Below are positions 35,131 to 46,233 of a stretch of 64,000 nucleotides of DNA, piece after piece. Numbering within the stretch: position 1 is the stretch's first letter; every line of letters begins with the position of its first letter. The translations under genes were made by a program, and so were the position numbers. Source of the stretch: Mycosphaerelloides madeirae (Eukaryota > Ascomycota > Dothideomycetes > Mycosphaerellales > Mycosphaerellaceae); assembly GCA_002785995.1 (NCBI GenBank), contig NHNV01000029.1:62001-126000 (forward strand). The letters are read 5' to 3'. The notes beneath the pieces are model-generated. The model searched no databases, was not told where the DNA came from, and saw only the letters and a list, made by a program, of their open reading frames with translations.

Positions 35131-36052
35131 ATGAATGTCACTATAGCAGCTGAAAATGTTGTTCTCCTATCTAGACGCCTACTTTCTGCACGGGCGCGAC
35201 TTTTGTTCGTTTCTCTGGTGACACCTGCCGAATGACCGACTGACGCGATACAGGAGTCGCCAGAGCTCCCATCGACCGTCTCTCGCGTCCGCACATCAAC
35301 TATGCATCCGACCGACCCACCTACGATCCTTCTCCATCTCTTTACCTGTCTACAAGAAGGGTGGCAAAGAGAAACAAGCCCCCTCCAAAGCCAAAGACGA
35401 CAGCAATAGCAACGCTGATGACCCCTTCGACTTCTCTACTCTCGAATCAGACCTCGCAAACGCTATCGAAAGACTCAAGAATGATCTCTCCAGACTCAGG
35501 GCAGGCGGCCGGTTCAACTCCGAAGTCGTAGAGAACCTACGTGTACAATTGGACAAGAGCAGTACTCAGACAGTCAAGGTTAGCGATGTGGCTCAAGTGA
35601 TATCGAAGGGGAGGACAGTACAGGTTCTCGTGGGAGAGCAAGATGTCAGTCAATCGTAAAATACCAGCGTAGTGGACCAAGCTGACAAGTCCGTGCAGCA
35701 TGTTAAACCAGTCTCCTCTTCCATACAAGGATCCTCTCTATCCCTCACACCACAACCCGATCCCAGCGGCGCCAATCCCCTTATGCTGGTGCTGAATATC
35801 CCTCCTCCTACAGCAGACTCCCGAAGAGCGGTGATCGCGGAGGCGAGTAAGGCGGGAGAGAAAGCCAGCATAGCTACAAGAGACGCGAGAGGGAAGCAAC
35901 AAAAGAAATTGAGGGCGCTGCAGTTGAGTAAGACCGCGAGACCGGATGATTTGAAGAAAGCGGGCTCGCAGATGGAGAAGATTATGGAGAAGAGCAGTGG
36001 CGAGCTGAAGAAGATTGTGGACAATGCGAAGCAGGTGTTGGAAAGTGGGTAG
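35131..36052 (+). CDS. RRF1: Mitochondrial ribosome recycling factor
   Basis: Exons 35131-35204, 35254-35644 and 35699-36052 give 272 residues. The second intron (35645-35698) is clear; the first (donor GTTCGT) is inferred, because the frame has no ATG after the stop at 35219 and this join yields a good Arg/Ser-rich mitochondrial presequence (SRRLLSARARLLSRQSSHRP). The RRF fold is visible: LKNDLSRLRAGG, VQVLVGEQDHVKPVSSSI, SLTPQPDP, LNIPPPTADSRR, the KAGEKASIATRDARGKQQKK helix and a final LKKIVDNAKQVLES helix. RRF, with EF-G2, splits post-termination mitochondrial ribosomes. It is an intact housekeeping gene inside an otherwise decayed region. Confidence 0.88.
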
Positions 36053-36187
36053 TAGAGGCTTGAGGTGAATTTAAGAAGTCAATGAACACATAAGTCTAAT
36101 GGTGTTATTAGACGGATGTAGAGGTAGAAGGATGCTTGATCACATCTTGGCGCTTGAAGGTCTTGCTGGAGCACGCCGCGGATCTAA

Positions 36188-37045
36188 TTACTCCGGTTCG
36201 TTGCTGCAGCGCGGCAGTGGCAGCGGCGGTCTGGACTTCAAATACTCCCTCATTCTCACCCTGGCTTCCCTCGTCCAAATCCTATCCCTCTCTTGGGCAG
36301 CCTCCCACTTGTCATGATCAGGATTGACGACTTCCTAGCCTCCGTCTTTCGTCCTCAACTCCAAACATTTCGCTTCCTGGCCCAGAACTCCCCACGATCC
36401 CTCGCCGCTGGTAACTCCTCTATGTTCCATTTCGAACCACCAGAACTCCACTCTCGTCATTCCATCGATGCCCGTGAACGCTTCCAGCTGTGAAGAATAT
36501 TAGAAGTTTTCATGCTACTACTCAGGCCAATAGAAGCAGCCATCTAGGTCTGTGTTCTCTTCCAGGAAGACTATAACAGTCAAGCTCTTGCCTGCCATCA
36601 CCGATTAAAGACCATCCAGCAGAATTTTGATCTCTTTCCAATCGGACATAGTGTTGAAGAAACGGGCCTGGAGAAGGAATTCAACTCTGCTCAATGTTTG
36701 CAGATAATCTGGGAGAGCTGGGAGATTGACCAAAACGGAGCACTAGTCATGGAGGTACTTGTGTCTCTGCTCAAGGGTGCATTCTATCATGGCGTGCCAG
36801 TCCTCCAGCACCAAACTTGTATGCTCTTCCTTGACGCAGTCCGTATATTCCTTGCTGAAATCGTTGTTGATGAGAAGCAGGTGCAGGTATGGTCCGTCCT
36901 TGGTATGAACTCGAAGATACTCCTTATCCGGGTCATCTCTCGTCTTGGGTAGGTCGATGGCCTCAATGTAGGCTTTAGCGAGGTCGTATATCATGTCGCG
37001 CATCTCCCGAGGCAATTCGAAGAAACGGGAAGATGTCGTGGCCAT
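36188..37045 (-). pseudogene. 'LPREMRDMIY' family gene, broken
   Basis: The start MATTSSRFFELPREMRDMIYDLA is a common N-terminus of fungal F-box-like proteins of unknown function. The frame runs to a stop after LEQRHKYLHD (36743). Downstream the same protein seems to continue (LQTLSRVEFLLQARFFN, VIVFLEENTDLDGC, LEAFTGIDGMTRVE, DHDKWEAAQERDRIWTREA) but with at least two more in-frame stops (in LLDGL*SVMAG and KDGG*EVV). No intron cleanly removes them, so it is called a pseudogene. It could be transcribed as a truncated protein of about 100 residues. Confidence 0.6.
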
Positions 37046-37611
37046 TGCGCGCAATAGCGGCAGATGTCGTGATTGTGCTCGGCGACGATGGCGCTGCGAG
37101 GTCTGGCGGCCTCGCGGGTACCGGCGACGCTGCCATGCTGGGCGGTGTTGTGGCAAGGTGTTTGCGGGAATGTCGAAGGCGATGGCGATGTCGAGGAGAT
37201 GAAGCTGAGACAACTAAAAGTGGGTCAACATGAACAAGGAAGTTACGCTGCGCTTACATGAGATAGCGCTTTCCCGCTGCGAACAAGAAATTGGAAGTGA
37301 CACCAAGGGAAGGTGTATTGGAGGTGGAAGCTGCAGCTGGAGGCTGGAGGCATCACGTCGCCAGTCGATCCTGTGGACATACTGAAATTAAGTACAGGAC
37401 GCTCGACAGCAGGTATCACTCCTTGATACTATGCCGCTCATTCCAAACCATTGTTCGGTCATCCTCACTCTTGCACTTTCTCCCAACAAGATACTTCGCT
37501 GCTGTAGTCTACTTCTCAGCCGATTGCAATTTTGTAGCCCTGGCAGCCTCAAACCGCTTCTGGATTGATCCCTCGCAACCTTAACAGCCGGAAACCGCTC
37601 CGTCATCTCCT
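37046..37611. other. Region between the LPREMRDMIY relic and repeat copy 2
   Basis: No feature recognised. Plus-strand frames at 36993-37261 are antisense to the N-terminus of the relic. Confidence 0.4.
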
Positions 37612-38219
37612 ACAGCTCCGGAGCGATATCGAGTTTCCCGAGCAGAACTTTCCTGCCTTTCACTCTGCCTTTCTCCAATTACCCGCAAAAATGAATGGCA
37701 GAATAAAAATTAAAATGATCAAAACAATCAACACCAGGGATTCGCATATGGTCACCCACTATACTACTAATCTGGCGGTAGAATGCTTATCTAGGGCAGA
37801 GCGGACGGGATGCCGAGCTTTCATTCTCCAATGGTCGATTGTGATGGACGTTGTAAAAAAACGTTTATAATAGTAGAAACCTGATGAGGGGAGGATCTTG
37901 GCGTGGAACAAGGTCAAAACTTCCTCGCAAGATCCTTCACGCCTACCTCCTGCTCAGACCATGGACGCCAGACTCGCTTCGCTCGTACAGAAGTAGTGGT
38001 ACCGAAGAGTCTTCACGTTCGGCATGTAACGCTTCCTCCATTTGGGATCCGCAGTATGAGTGTCTGTCAGTCCATCTGCCTCGACCTCCTTTCCAGAACA
38101 CGGTCCTCGGATACTTGACAATGCGGATACTTGACAATGCTTTCTGGAGCTTGCCACGCGTCCAAATGTCCACCGTTCTTGATGCTTTTGCTGGCACACG
38201 ACGTTTCTGAGGTGACTTT
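37612..38219. repeat. 608-bp dispersed repeat, copy 2
   Basis: This is the second copy of the block at 29016-29623, direct orientation, no indels. The flanks differ completely on both sides (...TCATCTCCT before and ATTCTGGAG after), so the edges are sharp. The internal 16-base tandem duplication is present here too (38109-38140). It ends 31 bp before the terminal stop of the minus-strand relic at 38251. Confidence 0.85.
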
Positions 38220-38250
38220 ATTCTGGAGTGTCTAGGCGACTCTCCCTCTT

Positions 38251-39158
38251 TTACTTCTCCTCAGACGTCGACTTTCGAGCCGAAACCAAGTAAATCCGAA
38301 ATTTGACATTCTTCAGGTACTGCTTGATCCTTCGATCCTTCTCGGTAGGCTCGATTTCCGGGACACAATCGAAGGCTATGGCTATGAAATCATAGACGTA
38401 TTCTTCTTTCTTGTGCATCTTCTCGTCAGTAGCTTCTCTGTTGATACATAATAAATTCTTATTTTGTTATTCGCCCTCATAGACTGCATCATGCTCCAGC
38501 GAGAGCACTCGTTGGCGAATTCTTCATCTGAAGTGGCTCGTCGAAGCTGTCGCTGCGGCTGGTTTCAGTATTGTTCGGAATGAGAGCCTAAAGTGGTCAC
38601 TCACTTCAAGCCGCTTGCGGATGATGGGAGGCACCTAGGCAACAGTGCCGCCCCAGTTATGGCGCCGAGTTGAGGCATCAATGCCAACGGAGGAGCGTTT
38701 GAAAAGCGGCTGCACTATCTTCTCCGAGATTGCCGCTAATCAAGTGTACTGATGCGGAGGAGGCCAAATCCCATCCTCCACTTTACCAATCTGGCTCCGA
38801 AGATTTTCCAGAGTGGGAGGGCCGCGATAGGGAGTCTAAAGGGGACGAGGCTGGTCCCGCGCTTGCGTTCCGGGTTTCTTTTGCAGTAGTCTTGCATAGA
38901 GCGTTGGAGCGATCTGGCAGAGTGCTACCTTCAGACTGTGAGCTTCTGTCTCTTCTGTCGAGTCCTGTTTAGCTTCTGCGGCCCAGCAAAATGGTCGGTC
39001 TGTATTCAAAGAATCCAGTGCAGCTGTGTCGGCGTACAAGAAGACATATTCCTGGAGACCATGGATCCATCCTTGTCCGGAGCGGAGCTCGAGAGACTTC
39101 CGGCGAAGGTTCTGCAATGATGTATGATCTTTCTCAGCTCCGTCGGGAGTTTCAACAT
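38251..39158 (-). pseudogene. 'LPTELRKII' family gene, broken
   Basis: A second relic of the fungal LPxELR type. MLKLPTELRKIIHHCRTFAG begins at 39158 and stops at 39006. Another frame continues with VALCQIAPTLYARLLQKK; further downstream come RATSDEEFANECSRW and, one frame off, KKEEYVYDFIAIAFDCVPEI to the stop at 38251. The breaks are frameshifts rather than introns. Function of the family is unknown to me. Confidence 0.5.
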
Positions 39159-39409
39159 GGAGCATGGCAAGTTTAGCTTGAGCCGCTTCACGGGCTTGGC
39201 GCTCGCGGTTGGTGGTGGCCGCCGTGCGTGCTGTCCTGCTGTGAACGATTAAAGTAAGCCCAGGCAAGAGGAAAGGTATATGGTGCAGCTTACACAAGGT
39301 GTTGCTCGTCCAGCGGACGCTTCAGAGTCGCCCAGTGTCTGTTAGAAAACTGCATTCCATGTGCTTCGACACCTCCATGCATGACGATGTGGCATTCCTC
39401 GAAAGTCAA

Positions 39410-39711
39410 CTAGTCTGGTATAGTCAAGGCTTTCCCTAGAATATCGTCGTACGACAGACCAGTTCGCTGTCGGCAAAGGGAATCCTCTTCCTCTTGCGGC
39501 GGCCGTCCTAGGATCTCACGCCGTTCAGCACCTGTAAGAGATATCGGATCCTGGGCTACTCGTTCATACAAGGTTAGAGAGGCATCTCTGGAGGCGGTGG
39601 CGCCCATGGGTCCTGAGCACGCATATTCCCTGCCTGCATTTCTAAAAGATAATCGAGCATCGGACCGACCGCACCTGGCAAGCATGCAGGAGGAAGCTTG
39701 TTGTAACTCAT
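39410..39711 (-). CDS. Small hypothetical protein
   Basis: MSYNKLPPACLP from the ATG at 39711 can be joined through a candidate 41-bp intron (39634-39674, GTGCGG..TGCAG) to a frame with ERVAQDPISLTGAERREILG and CRQRTGLSYDDILGKALT, giving 86 residues. The intron is short, so the exon join is uncertain and the locus may instead be a frameshifted relic. The acidic and basic residue pattern suggests a small helical protein. I do not recognise the family. Confidence 0.3.
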
Positions 39712-40318
39712 CTTTGGGAAGAACCAGTTGTTAAAAAATGTGTATGAAGTTGTGACAAAAAGCAAGGGTGTGCAGAGGCATGCGTGCAATCCAGGAAGAG
39801 AAATTGAGAGATGCGAAGGAGGCGCCCGTACTTTGAGGGGCAGCGGTCTTGGCTCACTGCTTCGTTTCTATCGCGGGGCGGAGTCCTACGAGTTCTACTA
39901 TTGAGGAAAGTGACAGGCTGCTCTCGAAAGAAGCAGGAAAGACAGATGCTTGAATGAAATGAATTTGATGATGGACGAATAATACGTGGGGCGCAGGGTA
40001 AAGGAGAATAAGTGAGGTTGGAGTCGATTCATCCACCGGAGTTCGCTCCGGCCAGCTAGCTCCTCCTGCACTAGCGCAAGACGCAGGCATCCATCACTGC
40101 TCTGCCTTACCAGCACCGACTTAACATCCGCAAAGACTGTCAGCCCTTTGCTTTCTCGTGTATTACCTATGTTCTCGGTACTGCTCTAAAACTATTGTTT
40201 CTGCAACTCCTGTCCCATTGCTAATTGCACGGGATTGGGCTTGATCATCGCACCGAAAACAGCGACTACAGCAGCGATAGAGACCAGCGCAAACAGCAAT
40301 ATACTCAGTTTCCAACAA
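39712..40318. other. Intergenic region before the MFS pseudogene
   Basis: No gene recognised. Minus-strand frames at 39854-40116 overlap each other out of frame and lack motifs. Confidence 0.4.
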
Positions 40319-42901
40319 TGCCCGAGCCAGTTTCGAATCTGGAGGTAAGGGAGCTGTTGAATAGGATGGAAAAGATGGCACAAACGACAGTACAGGTATA
40401 ACGAGAAGAGCGTGGATTGACCGCACCGAAAACCCTCCCAACTTCGTTGACGACAGATGCAGATCCTATCCCAGCGGATGTCTTTCGCGTCACTAACGAC
40501 GAGTACATCAGCGGCTACAGGCTCGTGGGTGCTCTCTTCAGCATTGCTTGTGTTTTCTTCATAGTGCTCTTGGACTTCAGCATATAGCAACAGTGAGTGC
40601 AGAGCTCGAATTACTAGTTTGACAGGACTAGATAGCTAACGGTCTGACTTCGGCTTCGATTTCAGGCTATCCCTTACATCACAAGTGAATTACATAGCTT
40701 GCAGGAGTACATAAATGCAAGCACGAGTCTATCCCCAATTCTTGGTTATGCAATTCCTGAGACGGATCAGCCCGAGGAATCCTGCCCATTCGCCTTTCAT
40801 CTTTCGCATATCGCAAGTCGATGCATGACCAAAGATCTTGCTCACTGACCCGCTTATTTCTCATTGTTGGGTGGTACGAAAGCGCCTACGTGCTCTCAAG
40901 GTAGCTATCTCCGGACCTGGTACATTGAGCATAAACAGAAGCTCTACGCCCCTACCGTTTGCGTGAAATCGATGCTGACTCAATAACAATACCAAAGCGG
41001 CCCTGCAACCTCTCGCAGGAAACTTTACACCTACCTCAACGTGAAGCGGATGTTCTTGTTTCTTGTCTTCATCTTTGAAATTGGCTCTTTGCTCTGCGCT
41101 GTCTCTACCTCGTCGGCTTTCTTCATTCTCGGTCATATGGTTGCCGGTCTGGGAGGCTCGAGCTTGGAGAATGGTGCCCTAACACTAATTGCAGGAGCGG
41201 TACCTCTGCACAAACGACCGTGTAAGTTAAACCTGGCGTGCCCACGTAATGGTTGCAGATGGTCTGAGAACTGACTTTCTCTCCCTCTAACTTAGTCTAC
41301 AATGCCATAGTGTTCGGGGTTGATTGTAGTCCTTCAAAATTCAGGACGACATAGGACTGACGACTGAAGTTTGTCAATTGAGGATTGTCCTCGAAACGCT
41401 CATCGGTGGCGCTCTAACTCAGTACGCCAGCTGGCGATGGTGTCAGTAACTTTCGCCGCTCCTTTGGCATTCTTAAGCTCATACGAACCACAGGCTTCTA
41501 CATCAATCTACCCATCGACGAGATCTCTGGCCTTTTCCAATTCTGCATACGCATCCCGAAGGAGGTTCACACGCCACCCTTCTCGTGTGTGTTGTTACAG
41601 AGCATCTTACCGAAACTCGACCTTGTGGGCTTTGCCCTGTTCGTACCACCGATCCTTATGTCTCTCCATGCGTTGGAGTGGGAATGGACGAACGATGGCT
41701 GGGGTTCACTCACAGTCATCCGTCTATTTGCTGGCTCAGGCTTAGGCCTGGTCGTATTCCTTCTCTAAAATTTGTGTATGGGTGAGAGAGCACTGACACC
41801 TTTGCATGTGTTGAAGAGGCGGATCGTGCTGGCAGGTATCATCCACTATGCAACTTTTTTCGTCACCAACTTCGCCGGTGTCAATTACGTCCCTCGTATA
41901 CTCCAGGTAGTCAAGGGTGTCGCTCCCTCATTGAGCGGCATTTGCACACTGCCATTGATCCTCACCCAGCTGATCTCGCTCATCATTTCCGCCGCCCTCG
42001 GGAAGTCGGGCCAAATCAATAGGATGTCAACTCCGAAGCTGACTTATGATGATTGCTAGTGAGAAAATCTGGCTACTATCTTCCGCTAGCCATTTTGGCA
42101 GGAGCAACTACCACCATCGCCTGCGGTTTGATATCGACCTGGCATCCGAACACTTCTGCGGCGGATGGAATGGTTACCAGATCATTTACGGACTACGGGG
42201 AATCGGTTTGCAAATGGTGAGTCCTCCTTTGGGACCCTTGACTCCTTGCTTCAGAGTCAGAGCTGTCGATATGAGGATGATTCAACAAGAGGACCCTGGC
42301 GGCTGAGTGTCTCTCTTACTCGACGAGCCACCCTGCCACTTAGAAGTATTCCAACCGTCCTAGAGGGCGCTCCAGCTTGGAGAGAGCCACATGGACGAGG
42401 GTTCTTTCGGTCTTCGGGATAGTCTTGCTGTTGAACATTTCTCATATTGACAGCTCTGTTCAGAGTGTGATAACATCTCGCCATGCGGTCTTTCGCCACC
42501 AGGACATCTAAGCGCTTCTAGGGAGTTGTTGCTATACAAGTCGCAGTCCCGCAAGCCCAGTGCCCAACGGTGATCACCTTTATGGTGTTCGTGGAGAACT
42601 TGCTATCGGCTGTTTTCACCGTGGTAGGCAATGCGTTGTCTACTCAGACTCTGAGACGGCAAGTCTCAGTCCGAGCTCCATCGGTGGACCCCGAGGCAGC
42701 ACTGGCGGCCGGCGGAAAGCGTAGGAGCGCTTTACTGCCCCCGGGGAGCGTGGAACTGTATGGCCTTTTACTTGATACACCGACGCCGTCAACGTCGTAC
42801 TTTACCTATGGGCGGTCATTGCTGCCATCCCTTTCGTTGCAGGATGGGAAATGGGCTTTATTGATGTACGAAAGAAGGGAGATGGGGAGAGTGAAAGGTA
42901 A
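40319..42901 (+). pseudogene. MFS multidrug transporter (DHA2/DHA14 type) pseudogene
   Basis: Nearly the whole of a 14-helix drug:H+ antiporter can be followed: LVGALFSIACVFFIVLLDFS, AIPYITSELHSL, VGWYESAYVLS, FLVFIFEIGSLLCA, GHMVAGLGGSSLENGALTLI, LIGGALTQYASWRW, FYINLPIDEI, TNFAGVNYVPRILQVVKG, YQIIYGLRGIGLQM and VENLLSAVFTVVGNALSTQ, ending at a stop at 42899-42901. Some gaps between these are ordinary introns. One base is missing at about 40585 (TAG where GTA-GCA is expected), another near 42164 (GCGGATGG), there is a frame change near 41020 and a TAA near 41767. These make it non-functional. Confidence 0.8.
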
Positions 42902-43233
42902 CAGCAGTCTATCTTGCCCGTGGCGTATGACTATCCATAGGTGTGATGAGAAACAAAGGTGAATGAGGCAAGAAGTGAAGTTGAAATACTGTAGCTAGTC
43001 CAGCAATCCCGAGAGCGGATCTCGCTCCATCCCGTTAGTTACTGCATTAGCGCCGATGAAATGAATCGAAAAGCGAGTGGTGATATCACCATCCACTCTT
43101 TCATCTTTTTGACGGCAATGAGCGCATCATTGAATCAGTGCGACATGGCTGGCGGAAGACTTCTTTTACAGGCCTTTCGTCGGAAGGAGTCGTCGTCTGC
43201 AAACTGTCCTTTAGATCGACCTGTCCGTACACA
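42902..43233. other. Region upstream of the DUF2237 gene
   Basis: No gene was recognised; it presumably contains the promoter of the DUF2237 gene. Confidence 0.45.
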
Positions 43234-43857
43234 ATGTCTTCGACCAAACCCCAAAGCTCAACGAAGCCGAGTCTTCAGAACAAGAATGGTATATCTCGCC
43301 CAAAATTGTATTAGGAGAGGCATTAACGGGGGTGTTCAACAGTCGCCGGCGGCCTTCTCTCCCTTTTCCAAAAGACTCCGGCCGTAGGCGCATATAAGGA
43401 TGGCTACTGTCGCTCCGAGTCCTCGGACGGAAACCACTCCATCGCCGCCACCCTGACCTCCGTCTACCTCTCCTCCCAATACGGCAGCGACTCGAACGCC
43501 TCTAACCTCAAAGACGGCGATCGAACCTGCCTTTCCGCCCAATCTTTCGCCGAAACCATCAAAGCCGCAGACGCGGGGAAGCTAGAGAAGAGCGCGGTGC
43601 CGAAGGTCCATCTGCACGCCAGCCACGATAAAGCGTTGGAGGTGGTGAGCTATAAGGATTTGAAAAGGTTTGCGTCGGAACCAGAGGCGGCGAGGGAGGG
43701 CGGGAGGCAAGAGGCAGCGCATGATCCGAGTAGCAATAGGGGGTTGGGGAAGGAGAGTCAGAGTATTGGCGGGAATTCCCCTACCGTTGCGCCAGGAGCA
43801 GGGAAGAATCAATCGAAGGATGGGGAGGTGAAGGGTACGAATGGGTCAAGAGGTTGA
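43234..43857 (+). CDS. DUF2237 family protein
   Basis: Two exons with a 54-bp intron (43289-43342) give 189 residues from the ATG at 43234. The core GAYKDGYCRSES..GNHSIAATLTSVYL, then LKDGDRTCL and VPKVHLHASHDKALEVVSYKDLKRFA, matches the layout of DUF2237 proteins, a family best known from bacteria and of unknown function, as I recall it. The family's usual W-C-L-C segment after GD reads TCLSAQSF here, so conserved Trp and Cys residues are altered. The C-terminal third (after about residue 125) is a disordered, Gly/Ser/Asn-rich tail not seen in the bacterial proteins. No targeting signal is evident. Confidence 0.7.
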
Positions 43858-43976
43858 GGCATGGTGATATGTACGAGGTGTGCATATCAAAAGCTTGGTT
43901 TGGGAAGACGGTCTGCTGCATCCTCTCCTACATAGGATTTTCTTTCCGTTTGTCGTACTGACAGACCAATACCGGA

Positions 43977-44462
43977 CTACGACAAGCCCAACTCATTCCT
44001 GATTGCCGTCACATCACTCGCCGAACAATTTCCAAATCTCCCGTCGATCAGATTCGTACACTGTCCGTTCGCTTCGCTACCAGTGCAGTCTCCCGGCGGC
44101 TTCGAGCAGAAGAGGCCTACGATGGGCGTCAGATCATTGACCTGGCAGCAAGTGTAGACGCCTTCGCATCCGGTCGTTGGATCGATGGGAGCATCAGCTG
44201 TTGACTGTCAGTACTGGACACGAAGATTGAGGGAGCAGGGCGCACTGATAATGCAGTTGACGACCGCCGGAGTCAAATCATAGCACGCCAAATCTGCTGC
44301 TGCCACAATAGATGCAAGTCCGCCGGAGAACGTCGCCTGGCAACAATGGAGTCTGCCGCCGTCCATACACACTGGAGCTGTGGGGTCTGCTTGGCGAGGA
44401 CGGAGGGCTGATGCTGCCGCGGTACCAATACCAAGCAGAAGCACGAAGCCGGAGGACAGCAT
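43977..44462 (-). CDS. Hydrophobin-like secreted cysteine-rich protein
   Basis: Two exons (intron 44198-44245) encode 145 residues. A signal peptide (MLSSGFVLLLGIGTAAASA) is followed by a possible Kex2-type R-P-R-Q site. The mature part has the cysteine pattern C-x7-CC-x28-C-x12-C-x5-CC-x12-C expected of a class I hydrophobin, with one extra Cys inside the first long loop and three more in a C-terminal extension of about 40 residues (GDC, GQC, GNC). Hydrophobins coat hyphae and spores at the cell surface. The additional cysteines make it atypical, so another small secreted Cys-rich family is possible. Confidence 0.75.
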
Positions 44463-45215
44463 CTTGAGAATACTCAGACGAGGGGCACGACTGGCATAGC
44501 ACTCGTGATGAGAGCGGAGGATTTATCCTCGCTGCTTTGCCGCATCCCAACTTTCGGTTCCGAGCGACGCAGGGAACTCGACCCCGCTTCACTATAGTTA
44601 CCGGTTCAGGTTATTGTTATGAAAATAGTCTTCTTCAGCATGGCGCCTCCGGACAACTTGGGTGCAACTCATGTTTCACTGGCTTCGGAAGTACCGTGGC
44701 ACAAAGGGATCTTTAAGGCACGATCTGTTGCTGATCATAGGATTTTTTTGGTGGTATATGTGCTGAATGCCGGGCACTCAGCATTGCAGATAATGGAGTT
44801 CCTCTTTGCAATTTGAACAGATATAAAGAAGCGGAAAGAATATAGCGAAGAGCGACACGGGAATGGACTGTACTTCTAGCAGACTTTATTAGTGCGGAGA
44901 CTGGTTCGACCGGCCTAAATCCGTCGACGTGCCTACCTGCAGGGGCTGAGTTGAGATTGTTTCATTGGTTTAAGATCATAGGAAGTACGGTAAGCTCTGA
45001 GGAGAACGCTGAACGAGGGCAAGTAGCTTAACTAACAGCGATGTGAGGCTGCGGCTGCCATCCTCACGTACTATCGACACGAGGCCTTACCGTTAAGGTT
45101 TCGTTGATCAGAGTGCAGATCTCTATTAGATAAAGTCCCCACCCACGCCGCCACGGCCGCCCTTCTCCTCACGTTCCTTTCCTCACTGGGCCCGAGCTCC
45201 TTCGATTGTTTTACG
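44463..45215. other. Divergent intergenic region, hydrophobin-like and Cys-rich membrane protein genes
   Basis: The start codons of two cell-surface genes face away from each other across these 753 bp, so both promoters lie here. A 65-codon frame at 44619-44816 has no motif. Pyrimidine-rich stretches precede the ATG at 45216. Confidence 0.5.
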
Positions 45216-46233
45216 ATGTTTCGCAGATTTAGCTGGTCCCTCGTTGTCCTTACTGCCCTTCTTCTCAGCCTAACTACTGCAACATGCTATTATGGCGACG
45301 GATCGACCCTCGCCACGAACGACACGGCCTGCGACTCTTCTGCCGCAACATCGGCATGCTGCAGCGCGAGTGGCTATTGTCTCGGTAAGTAAGGGCGAAG
45401 GCGAGGAACAATACAATGTCGGAGATAAATAGCTGATCCTCCACCCTTCGCTTCCAGACAATGGCCTCTGCATGAATAGCGGTATCTATGGACAAGGCAG
45501 CTGTACTGATCCCAATTGGGGAGCACCTTGCTACAAACCCTGTGGGGACGTTTCTGGCCCTTTAACGCTGTGTGGTTATACTAGCTCCGGGGCGTCGCTG
45601 TGGACCTGCTTGCCACGGAACTGTGAAGACGGCAATTTCACGATCTCCGGGGGCGCGCAGATCGTTTTGAGGGTGGATCAAGTGCAGGACCTGGGCCTGA
45701 GTACGGCTGTTACGTTGGGCGCAACGAACACAGTTCCAGCTGGGAATGAGGGTGGCTGTACGGCTACGGTCACCGCGGGCCTGAGGTTTTCCACGGTATG
45801 TCGCTTAAGTTCGGATATTGTGAGTGTGAGAAGGCGCTGACGGACAATTTTGGTGATTTCTTCTGCGACACCAACGGGGACCAAGAATGCTGCACCGTCG
45901 AATCAGAGCAGCTCTTCAGATACAGGGACTATCGCCGGCGCGACAGTAGGGGGTATAGTTGGAGCAGTGTTGCTCATCGCAGCGATCCTGTCTCTAGTCC
46001 GCCATCAGAAGAGGAGGAAGGCTGAGGTTATTGGGAAGGAGGCTGAACGGCCTTCACAGCCTCCACAGCAAGCAAATAAGGCTCAGGAGCTCGGTGCGGC
46101 GACGGGTGGGGACGAGCAAGAGCTGGAGGCCCGACATATTTCTGAGCTTGGCGACGAGCGACGAGCAGCGGAGTTGCATGCGGATCATAAAGCCGAGTTG
46201 AAAGCGGATCGCAGGGCTGAGTTGCCGGGCTGA
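45216..46233 (+). CDS. Single-pass membrane protein with Cys-rich ectodomain
   Basis: Three exons (introns 45385-45457 and 45796-45885) encode 284 residues. A signal peptide (about 1-23) precedes an ectodomain with about 13 cysteines, including CYYGDGS, ACCSASGYCLDNGLC and TLCGY, a layout shared by a large set of fungal surface proteins. A Ser-rich stem, one transmembrane helix (AGATVGGIVGAVLLIAAILSL, about residues 185-206) and a basic stop-transfer RHQKRRK follow. The cytosolic tail ends in a short repeat: AELHADHK-AELKADRR-AELPG. It is probably a plasma membrane sensor or adhesin; no ligand can be named. The second intron's acceptor (CCAAG) was chosen because it alone restores the frame. 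Confidence 0.78.

Noticed and set aside
37612..38219. Terminal inverted repeats or target-site duplications of a DNA transposon
   Set aside because: The first and last 20 bases of the repeat are not complementary, and the flanking bases of the two copies do not match each other.
43234..43857. First read as a frameshifted pseudogene
   Set aside because: A normal 54-bp intron at 43289-43342 restores one frame and joins a complete DUF2237-like protein.
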